This document shows, piece after piece, positions 34,441 to 41,502 of a stretch of 64,000 nt of DNA. Source of the DNA: Antarcticimicrobium sp033791545 (GTDB lineage Bacteria; Pseudomonadota; Alphaproteobacteria; Rhodobacterales; Rhodobacteraceae); contig JASJGL010000159.1 of the NCBI GenBank assembly GCA_033791545.1, positions 30,456 through 94,455 of the forward strand, read 5' to 3'. Position numbers and translations under genes: made by a program. How positions within the stretch are numbered: position 1 is the first letter of the stretch; each line of letters begins with the position of its first letter. The notes beneath the pieces were generated by a model, which had not been told where the DNA came from, did not search any database, and saw only the letters and a program-made list of their open reading frames with translations.

Positions 34441-34919
34441 GCGCGCGGGCGGGTCGGGCGGGTGGCTGGGGTTTTCAGCGGCGCGCGGCTATTGCCATTG
34501 CCCGCCAGCGTGGCCTTTTTCAACAGCGCCAGAAAAAGCTCGGCCTCCTCACTGTCCAGCCCGGTCAGGATATCGGGTTGCAGCGCATTCACATGTGGTC
34601 GCACCAGCCTTAACAACTCGGCCCCCTCGGCGGTCAGCGTAAGGGTCTTGGCGCGCCGGTCACTGCGCGAGGTGGTTCGTCGCACCAGCCCGCGCGAATC
34701 CAGCCGGTCGATGACCTTGCCCAATGTGGCTCGGTCATAGGCCACCAGCCCGGCCACCGTGGCCTGGTCGATGCCGGGATGGTCCCGGATCGCGCTGAGC
34801 GCGGCATATTGCACCGGGGTCAGGTTCAGTCCCGCCTGCGCCATCCGGTCCATGAAAAGGGCCACGGAAATCTGGTTGAGCCGTCGGATCAGGTGCCCCG
34901 GAGTTGACTGGATATCCAT
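34437..34919 (-). CDS. MarR-family transcriptional regulator
   Basis: A 160-residue winged-helix regulator. The central HTH is PGIDQATVAGLVAYDRATLGKVIDRLDSRGLVRRTTSRSDRRAKTLTLT. The helical ends form the dimer interface. The start at 34919 has GGAGG 6 bp upstream; the longer frame to 35069 runs through the promoter region. It is divergent from selU, and a small phenolic or oxidant ligand is possible but not shown. It overlaps the SRAP stop tail-to-tail. Confidence 0.88.
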   Translation of the reverse strand: MDIQSTPGHLIRRLNQISVALFMDRMAQAGLNLTPVQYAALSAIRDHPGIDQATVAGLVAYDRATLGKVIDRLDSRGLVRRTTSRSDRRAKTLTLTAEGAELLRLVRPHVNALQPDILTGLDSEEAELFLALLKKATLAGNGNSRAPLKTPATRPTRPRA

Positions 34920-35061
34920 ATTGCCTCCGGTTGTGCGGGCCGGGGCAATGATGACTTTTGTACGGGTATATTTCAAGTCTGCATCTCGCGGATCGGGTGC
35001 GATTTTCTCAATCCCCCATCGCCGCGCTTTTCCTTGCCCGCGTGGCGCGGTAGAGGGTCTT

Positions 35062-36132
35062 ATGCCCAAGGAATTTCACACATTGGCTGAGCTGCTCGAT
35101 CACGGGTTCGATACCGTGATTGACGTGCGCAGCCCGGCGGAATACGCCGAAGATCACCTGCCCGGCGCGATCAACCTGCCTGTGCTCGACAACGAGGAAC
35201 GCGCGCGGGTCGGAACCATCTACAAGCAGGAGAGCCCGTTTCGCGCCCGCAAGATCGGTGCGGCGCTGGTGTTTCACAATGCCGCGCGCCACATAGAGAC
35301 GGTGCTGCAGGACAAGACGGGCGGCTGGCGCCCGTTGGTCTATTGCTGGCGCGGCGGTCAGCGGTCGGGATCGTTCACCTGGATGCTGGGCCAGATCGGT
35401 TGGCGTGCCGAGAGCATCATGGGCGGATACAAGACCTATCGCCGGCTGGTCTATCGCGTGCTCTATGAGGGGCGCTTGCCGCATCGGCTGGTGCTGCTTG
35501 ACGGCTATACCGGCACCGCCAAGACCGATCTGCTGCATATCCTGGACCGACGCGGGGTGCAGGTGCTGGATCTTGAGGGGCTGGCGGCGCATCGCGGCTC
35601 GCTTCTGGGCGAGATGGCCACGCCGCAGCCCAGCCAGAAGGCATTCGAGACGGCGATTGTCTGCGCGCTCAGCCGCTTTGACCCGGCGCGTCCGGTGCTG
35701 GTCGAGGCGGAATCGAGCAAGGTGGGGGAGCGGATGGTGCCGCCCGCGCTCTGGGCGGCGATGAAGGCCGCGCCCCGGATCGAGGTCGAGGCCCCGCTGG
35801 AGGCGCGCACCGCCTATCTGGTGCAGGCCTATGAAGATATCCTGTCGGATTCAGAGCGGCTCTACGCCAAGCTTGACCTGCTGCGCGCCCATCGCGGCCA
35901 CGCGGTGGTGGATGGCTGGTTCGAGCGGATCGCAGAGGGCGACAAACCGGGGCTGACCCGGGGGCTGATGGTCGATCACTATGACCTTGCCTATGCCAAA
36001 TCGCGCAAGACGATCGGGGCCGAGGTTTTGGACCGGGTGGTGGCGGAGAGTCTGGACGGTGAGGGGCTGGAGGCGGCCGCGTCGGAGATCGAGCAGGCGC
36101 TTGCGGCCTGGGACGCGGCCACCCGCACGTGA
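35062..36132 (+). CDS. selU: tRNA 2-selenouridine synthase (MnmH/SelU)
   Basis: A 356-residue enzyme that replaces sulfur with selenium at tRNA wobble uridine (mnm5s2U to mnm5Se2U). The N-terminal rhodanese domain has FDTVIDVRSPAEYAEDHLPGA and the catalytic VYCWRGGQRSGS. The C-terminal P-loop half has LDGYTGTAKTDLLHILDRRG. The start at 35062 gives the usual length; the frame is open much further upstream into the promoter region. It is convergent with the selD fusion gene, which provides its selenophosphate. Confidence 0.93.
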   Translation: MPKEFHTLAELLDHGFDTVIDVRSPAEYAEDHLPGAINLPVLDNEERARVGTIYKQESPFRARKIGAALVFHNAARHIETVLQDKTGGWRPLVYCWRGGQRSGSFTWMLGQIGWRAESIMGGYKTYRRLVYRVLYEGRLPHRLVLLDGYTGTAKTDLLHILDRRGVQVLDLEGLAAHRGSLLGEMATPQPSQKAFETAIVCALSRFDPARPVLVEAESSKVGERMVPPALWAAMKAAPRIEVEAPLEARTAYLVQAYEDILSDSERLYAKLDLLRAHRGHAVVDGWFERIAEGDKPGLTRGLMVDHYDLAYAKSRKTIGAEVLDRVVAESLDGEGLEAAASEIEQALAAWDAATRT

Positions 36133-36149
36133 CGCTGGCGTGACGCGGA

Positions 36150-36211
36150 GCGGGGGCTCTGCCCCCGCGCGCTTTGCGCGCTCCCCCGGAGTATTTTCAA
36201 CAAGAAGAAGG
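36150..36211 (+). repeat. Intergenic GC hairpin plus 23-bp repeat, copy E
   Basis: A perfect 8-bp stem GCGGGGGC-TCT-GCCCCCGC (36150-36168), a second GCGC hairpin and TCCCCCG are followed by the 23-bp repeat at 36189-36211 (GAGTATTT, centre TCA, ACAAGAAGAAGG). It lies between convergent selU and selD genes. The hairpin-plus-repeat arrangement recurs at 49321-49380. Confidence 0.7.
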
Positions 36212-36244
36212 GGCGGCGGCGCGAAGACGTGCAGGCGCCGGACG

Positions 36245-38407
36245 TCAGGTCAGGCTCAGGTGCGGGGGGCCGGCGGTGATCTCTGCTATCCGCGCGGCGC
36301 CATAGCCGGCGGCGCGCAGCTGCGCGACCAGCGGTCCGGCCTGATCTGGCGCGACGGCGGCGAGCAACCCGCCGGCGGTCTGCGGATCGAACAGCAGATC
36401 AACGCGCGGGTCGGAAGGCAGCTCTGGCGCCAGCGCCTTGTTGTCCGGGAACAGGGTCGAGCGGTGCCCCTCCTGTGACAGCTCCAGCGCGCCGGGCATC
36501 AGCGGTACCGCGTCGAGGGTGAGCGTCGCCGCCACGCCGGAGGCTTCGCAGATGTTCAGCAGGTGGCCCGCCAGCCCGAAACCGGTCACGTCCGTCATCG
36601 CATGCGCGCCCGCCAGCAGCCGCGCGGCATCGCCCTGGGCCTGTGTCATCAGCGCATAGGCCGCCGCGATCCAGTCGCCACGCGCCGCCCCCAGCATCTC
36701 GGCCGCCATCAGCACGCCGGAGCCGATCGGCTTGGTCACGATCACCGCATCGCCCGGTTGGGCCCCGGACAGCGTGATCGGATCGCGTTCCAGCAGGCCG
36801 GTGAGGGTGAAGCCGATGGTCAGATCATCGCCCATGGAGCTGTGGCCGCCGGCAATTTCGGCGCCCGCGTCGTGCAGCACCTCGCTGGCGGCCTCCATGA
36901 TTTCGGACATGGTGCGGGCCTGAAGTGCGGGCGTCATGCGCGGCAGGATCAGCGTGGCCGTCGCCGCCTGCGGCGCGGCCCCCATCGCCCAGATGTCCCC
37001 CAGCGCGTGAACCGCCGCGATCCGGGCCATCAGCACCGGGTCGGGGGTGACCGCGCGCAGATGATCGGTGCTCAACACCTGCCGTACGCCGCCCAGGGTC
37101 AACAGCGCGGCGTCGTCCCCGGGCAGGGCCGTGATATCCTTGCGGGTCCCTTTGGGCAGGGCGGAGAGGGCTGCGCGCAGCGCCCCGCGCCCCAATTTGG
37201 CACCACAGCCGCCGCACATCGGCTTGTCGCCGGGCAATTCGTCAAGCCCGGCGGCGCGGATGCGCGGCGACGCGGGCTGCTGCATCGCAGGCAGGGCGCG
37301 GAACTTGTCCATGAATTTCTGGTCGATCCGGTCCTTCCAGCGCCAGATCAGCGGTCCGGAAAACGGCACCCCGAAGCGTTCGCCCAGCGCCGATTTGCCG
37401 CCCAGCGAGATCAGTTTCAGGTAATCCTTTTGCGGTCGATAGCGGTGCCGGGGCGGTTTGCCCTCGAGCGCGGCGCGCAGGTTGTCGAACAGGATTGGCG
37501 CCTCGCGCACCGCATAGACCCCGGCCTTGGGGCGCGGATCAAACGACAGATGGGCGCAATCGCCGGCGGCAAAGACCGCAGGATCACTGCTGCGCAGATG
37601 CGCGTCGACGGTGATGAAGCCATCGGTCAGCGCCAGCCCGGTCTGTGCAACCCAAGGATAGGCGCGCGCGCCCGCCGCCCCGGTGGTGAAGTCGGAGGCA
37701 ATGGTGCTGCCGTCGGCCAGTTCAACCCCCTGCACGGTGAGGGCGCTGACCTCGACGCCCTCGCGCAGCGTGATGCCAAGCCGCTGCATCGCGGCGCGCA
37801 CCCGGTTTGCTGCACCATTGCCCAAGGCCGAAAGGGCGCGGCTGCTGTCGATCAGGCTCAGCTCTCCGAGTCTTCCGTTTGCGTGCAGCGCATGCGCCAT
37901 GGCCAGGATCAGCTCGGCCCCCGCCACCCCGCCGCCGATCACGGCAGCGCGTGCAGGGCCATCGCCCGCAAGGTAGCTTTGCCAGCGCGCCGCGAAGGGG
38001 CCAAGCGGCTTGGCCGGGATGCCATGCGCGGCAAAGCCGGGCAGGCTGGGCATGTCAGAAGTGATGCCGACATTGACCGAACAGAAATCATAGGCGATCG
38101 GCGGGCGACCGGGCACATGCACCAGCCGCGCCTCGGGGTCCAGCCCGGTACAGGCCCCAAGCACCACCCGCGCCCCGGCAAAGCGGGCCAGTTTCACCAG
38201 ATCGATGTCCAGCGCATCGCGGTCATAGTGGCCGGCCACGAACCCGGGCAGCATCCCCGAATAGGGCGCTGTGGGGCCGGGGTTGATCACCGTCAGCCGC
38301 GCGCCGGGCAGTGGGTCCATGCCCCATTTGCGCAGGACCAGCGCATGGGTATGCCCGCCGCCCACCAGAACGAGATCGCGGGTCAGGGGCGGTGGGAACT
38401 GGTGCAC
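36245..38407 (-). CDS. selD: Fusion of FAD-dependent oxidoreductase and selenophosphate synthetase
   Basis: A 720-residue fusion. The N-terminal ~370 residues are a pyridine nucleotide-disulfide (NDH-2-like) oxidoreductase: LVLVGGGHTHALVLRKWG, AAVIGGGVAGAELILAMAHAL and VFAAGDCAHLSF. The C-terminal half is SelD: KPMCGGCGAKLGRGALRAAL with catalytic Cys401 and Lys404, then DVTGFGLAGHLLNI and FDPQTAGGLLAAV. The SelD part makes selenophosphate from selenide and ATP. The redox part may keep selenium or the catalytic Cys reduced. This NDH-SelD architecture is known in bacteria. It is convergent with selU. Confidence 0.92.
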   Translation of the reverse strand: MHQFPPPLTRDLVLVGGGHTHALVLRKWGMDPLPGARLTVINPGPTAPYSGMLPGFVAGHYDRDALDIDLVKLARFAGARVVLGACTGLDPEARLVHVPGRPPIAYDFCSVNVGITSDMPSLPGFAAHGIPAKPLGPFAARWQSYLAGDGPARAAVIGGGVAGAELILAMAHALHANGRLGELSLIDSSRALSALGNGAANRVRAAMQRLGITLREGVEVSALTVQGVELADGSTIASDFTTGAAGARAYPWVAQTGLALTDGFITVDAHLRSSDPAVFAAGDCAHLSFDPRPKAGVYAVREAPILFDNLRAALEGKPPRHRYRPQKDYLKLISLGGKSALGERFGVPFSGPLIWRWKDRIDQKFMDKFRALPAMQQPASPRIRAAGLDELPGDKPMCGGCGAKLGRGALRAALSALPKGTRKDITALPGDDAALLTLGGVRQVLSTDHLRAVTPDPVLMARIAAVHALGDIWAMGAAPQAATATLILPRMTPALQARTMSEIMEAASEVLHDAGAEIAGGHSSMGDDLTIGFTLTGLLERDPITLSGAQPGDAVIVTKPIGSGVLMAAEMLGAARGDWIAAAYALMTQAQGDAARLLAGAHAMTDVTGFGLAGHLLNICEASGVAATLTLDAVPLMPGALELSQEGHRSTLFPDNKALAPELPSDPRVDLLFDPQTAGGLLAAVAPDQAGPLVAQLRAAGYGAARIAEITAGPPHLSLT

Positions 38408-38431
38408 GGCGGGGATCCTCTTGGCGCTGGA

Positions 38432-38827
38432 TCAGCTGCGGTCGGTGGGCGCGCTGTCGCTCTTCTTCTTCTCGGGCGCGATATCATGGGTGGCCCATTT
38501 CAGGTCCTCCCCAGCCACTGGCAGGCTGTCGGGTGTTTCATGGCGGTGGATATGCGCCTTGGCAATGAAATTCGCCGTGATCGGAGCGGTCAGAAACAGG
38601 AACAGGGTGATCAAAAGCTCGTGCCAGGACAGGTGCCCCTCATAGGCATAGGCATGCAGCATCGAGGCGATCAGCACGCCGCCGACCCCCAGCGTGGTCG
38701 CCTTGGTCGGGGCGTGCAGCCGCGACATCGCGTCGTCGAGCTTGATCAGCCCGAACGAGCCGACCAGCCCGAAGATGCCGCCGATGACAAGGAAGACCGC
38801 GATCAGGATTTCCAGTACTAGGTCCAT
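38432..38827 (-). CDS. mnhG: Na+(K+)/H+ antiporter subunit G (Mrp/Pha)
   Basis: A 131-residue membrane protein with three hydrophobic helices and a charged C-terminus (HIHRHETPDSLPVAGEDLKWATHD). The N-terminus VLEILIAVFLVIGGIFGLVGSFGLIKLDDAMSRLHAPTKATTLG is the MnhG/PhaG signature. It is the last gene in the antiporter operon, 13 bp after subunit F. The complex exports Na+ or K+ against protons and controls pH. Confidence 0.92.
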   Translation of the reverse strand: MDLVLEILIAVFLVIGGIFGLVGSFGLIKLDDAMSRLHAPTKATTLGVGGVLIASMLHAYAYEGHLSWHELLITLFLFLTAPITANFIAKAHIHRHETPDSLPVAGEDLKWATHDIAPEKKKSDSAPTDRS

Positions 38828-38840
38828 GATACCCGCCTCC

Positions 38841-39110
38841 TTATTCGATGATGTTGCCGCGCAGCATGAAGCGCGCATAGGCCACGGTCGAGACAAACCC
38901 CAGCATGGCGATGATCATCGCCGCCTCGAAAAAGATCTCGGTGCTGCGCGACAGCCCATAGAGGATCATCAGCGCGATGGCGTTGATCACCATGGTGTCC
39001 AGCGCCAGCACCCGGTCGCCGACACCCTCGGCGGTGGCGATCTTCCACAGGTTCATCAGGAAACCGAGGCCGAAGCAGGCGGTGGCGAAATAGGTGGCAT
39101 AGGTGATCAT
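38841..39110 (-). CDS. mnhF: Na+(K+)/H+ antiporter subunit F (Mrp/Pha)
   Basis: An 89-residue membrane protein with three helices: residues 4-22, then VGDRVLALDTMVINAIALMILYGL and AAMIIAMLGFVSTVAYARFML. This is the MnhF/PhaF pattern. It overlaps subunit E by 4 bp, typical of this operon. Confidence 0.92.
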   Translation of the reverse strand: MITYATYFATACFGLGFLMNLWKIATAEGVGDRVLALDTMVINAIALMILYGLSRSTEIFFEAAMIIAMLGFVSTVAYARFMLRGNIIE

Positions 39111-39604
39111 TCGAAAATCTCCAACAGGCGACGCTCGTAGCGGTCCTTGATCTCGTCCCGCACCGCATCGGGGTCGGGCGCGTCAAGGCAATGGACCAAC
39201 AGGAAATGCCCCCCGGCCGACAGATCGGCGCTGACCGTGCCGGGGGTCAGGGTGATGGTGCCGGCCAGCACGGTGATCGCCTCGGGGCTGCGCAGCTCCA
39301 TCGGGATGCAGACCCAGGCCGGATGGCGATCAGCGTTGCGTTTGAACAGGACGATCCCGGCCACGACGACATTGGCGACGATGATGTCCCAGATCACGAT
39401 CGCAAAGTATTCCACGATCTTCAGCGGGTGGTGCAACTCGGGCCGGTCGGTCCAGTACGGGCGGGTGAGAAAGGGGATCACGATGCCCAGCAGGAAACCG
39501 AACAGCAGCGAGTTCAGCGAATAGCTGTTGACCAGCAACAGCCAGACCGCGGTGAGCAGGCCGGTCAGATACGGGTGCGGGAAGATCCGGGAAAGCAGCC
39601 TCAT
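39107..39604 (-). CDS. mnhE: Na+(K+)/H+ antiporter subunit E (Mrp/Pha)
   Basis: A 165-residue membrane protein with helices near the N-terminus (LLTAVWLLLVNSYSLNSLLFGFLLGIVIPF) and around residues 70-85. The C-terminal soluble part starts SPEAITVLAGTITLTPGTVSADL, the MnhE motif. It overlaps D and F by 4 bp each. Confidence 0.92.
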   Translation of the reverse strand: MRLLSRIFPHPYLTGLLTAVWLLLVNSYSLNSLLFGFLLGIVIPFLTRPYWTDRPELHHPLKIVEYFAIVIWDIIVANVVVAGIVLFKRNADRHPAWVCIPMELRSPEAITVLAGTITLTPGTVSADLSAGGHFLLVHCLDAPDPDAVRDEIKDRYERRLLEIFE

Positions 39605-41157
39605 GATCCGGGCCTTTGCAGAACGGTTTCAATATAATCCGACGGGGCAAAAAGCTGTGCGGCGGTTGCCTCGGTATAGCGCATCACCGGGCCGGCCAGA
39701 ACCGTCAGCGCCACCAGCGCCGCGATCAGGGCAAAGACCGGCACAAAGGCCAGACCGGGCACCGGTTCAGGGGCCAGCAAGGGATCCTTGTCGGCGGCGT
39801 CCTCCTCGTCCTCGGGGCGGGGGAAGGGCGCCATGCTGGCGTCATGGGGTTTCCAGAACAGGATGCTTCCGGCGCGCGACAAGCCCAGAATGGTGATCAG
39901 CGAGGTGGTCAGGATCACCGCCCAGATGGCCCAGACATGCGCACTGGCGCGGGCGGCATCCATCACCAGCAGCTTGCCGACGAACCCGGACAGCGGCGGC
40001 ATCCCGGCCATCGCGATGGCGCCGACGAAGAACAGTGTCGCGATCAGCCCGCTTTGCGCCATCGGGGGCGTCGGCACCAGCGCGCCGCCGCGCCGCTCCA
40101 GCACCAGATCCGCGATGAGGAACAACAGCGCCGCCGTGAAGGTGGAGTGGATGGCATAATACAGCGCCGCCGCCGTGGCCTGTGGCGTGAACAGCGAAAT
40201 GGCAATCAGCAGCGTGCCCATCGAGGTGATCGCGCCAAAGGCCACCAGCCGCGCCAGATTGCGTGACCCGAGGATGCCGAAAGATCCGACCGCAAGCGTC
40301 AGCAGCGCGGCAGGCAGCAGCCAGGTGCCCACCAGCCCGTCGGTGATCGCGACCCCGGGGCCGAACACCAGCGTGTACATGCGCAGGATGGCATAGGCGC
40401 CGACCTTGCTCATGATCGCGAACAGCGCCGCCACCGGCATCGGAGCATTGGCATAGGAGGCCGGCAGCCAGAAATGCAGCGGCAGCACGGCGGCCTTGAT
40501 GGCAAAGACCAGCAACAGCAGCACCGCGCCGACGCGCAGCAGCGCGGTATCCTCGACCGGCAGTTCGGCCACCCGCACCGCCAGATCGGCCATGTTCAGC
40601 GTCCCAGTCACCGAATAGAGCGTACCGAGCGCGATCAGGAACAGGCTGGAGCCCAGCAGGTTATAGACCACATATTGCACACCGGCTCTCAGCCGGGTGG
40701 TGCCGCCGCCGTGGATCATCAACCCGTAAGAGGCGATCAGCAGCACTTCGAAAAAGACAAAGAGGTTGAAGGCGTCCCCGGTCAGGAACGCGCCGAGCAC
40801 CCCCATCAGTTGGAATTGGAACAGGGCGTGGAAATGGCGCCCGCGCGTGTCCCAGCCAGAGCCGATGGCATAGAGCACCACCGCCAGCGCCAGTACCGTG
40901 GTCAGCATCACCATCATCGCCGACAGCCGGTCCAGAACCAGAATGATGCCAAAGGGCGCGGGCCAGTTGCCCAACTCGTAAACGGAAATCGTGCCGTCCA
41001 TGGCGCTGGTCAGCAGCACCAGCGCGATGATGTTCAGCGCCACGACCGAGGCAACCGAGAACACCCGTTGCAGGTCGCGGTGAAACCGCATCACCATGAT
41101 AATGAAGGGCGCCACCACCGCCGGCAGGACGATGGGTGCGATGATCCAGTGGTTCAT
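39601..41157 (-). CDS. mnhD: Na+(K+)/H+ antiporter subunit D (Mrp/Pha)
   Basis: A 518-residue NuoN/NuoM-like membrane subunit with about fourteen helices. Conserved parts are LFVFFEVLLIASYGLMIHG, VLPLHFWLPASYANAPMPVAAL and PPLSGFVGKLLVM. It forms part of the proton/cation path with MnhA. It overlaps C and E by 4 bp each. Confidence 0.94.
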   Translation of the reverse strand: MNHWIIAPIVLPAVVAPFIIMVMRFHRDLQRVFSVASVVALNIIALVLLTSAMDGTISVYELGNWPAPFGIILVLDRLSAMMVMLTTVLALAVVLYAIGSGWDTRGRHFHALFQFQLMGVLGAFLTGDAFNLFVFFEVLLIASYGLMIHGGGTTRLRAGVQYVVYNLLGSSLFLIALGTLYSVTGTLNMADLAVRVAELPVEDTALLRVGAVLLLLVFAIKAAVLPLHFWLPASYANAPMPVAALFAIMSKVGAYAILRMYTLVFGPGVAITDGLVGTWLLPAALLTLAVGSFGILGSRNLARLVAFGAITSMGTLLIAISLFTPQATAAALYYAIHSTFTAALLFLIADLVLERRGGALVPTPPMAQSGLIATLFFVGAIAMAGMPPLSGFVGKLLVMDAARASAHVWAIWAVILTTSLITILGLSRAGSILFWKPHDASMAPFPRPEDEEDAADKDPLLAPEPVPGLAFVPVFALIAALVALTVLAGPVMRYTEATAAQLFAPSDYIETVLQRPGS

Positions 41158-41498
41158 GCGTCCTCTCCGCCCTTGTCGGTCATGTTGATGCCGTCGTCAC
41201 GCGCCGACAGGTACGAGCTGAGCGCGATCATCACCACCACGGCCGTCATCCCGAACGAGATCACGATCGCGGTCAGGACCAGCGCCTGCGGCAGCGGATC
41301 GGTATAGGAGACGTCGGCGTATTTGTTCAGGATCGGCGGCTGGTTCAGTGCCAGCCGCCCGGTGGCGAACAGAAACAGGTTCACCGCATAGGACAGCAAC
41401 GACAATCCGATGATGACCGGAAATGTGCGTTGCCGCAGGATCAGGTAGATGCCGCAGGCGGTCAGGATGCCGACCGCGCTGGCCAGAAGGATCTCCAT
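41154..41498 (-). CDS. mnhC: Na+(K+)/H+ antiporter subunit C (Mrp/Pha)
   Basis: A 114-residue NuoK-like protein with three helices (residues 3-20, 28-50 and 70-95), containing GIYLILRQRTFPVIIGLSLLSYAVNLFLFATG and LPQALVLTAIVISFGMTAVVVMIAL. It precedes D with a 4-bp overlap and follows the fused AB subunit by 4 bp. Confidence 0.94.
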   Translation of the reverse strand: MEILLASAVGILTACGIYLILRQRTFPVIIGLSLLSYAVNLFLFATGRLALNQPPILNKYADVSYTDPLPQALVLTAIVISFGMTAVVVMIALSSYLSARDDGINMTDKGGEDA

Positions 41499-41502
41499 CT
41501 GT

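Noticed and set aside
36563..38821. A 752-residue plus-strand open frame opposite the selD fusion
   Set aside because: Antisense to a recognised enzyme and with Arg/Gly/Gln-rich composition.
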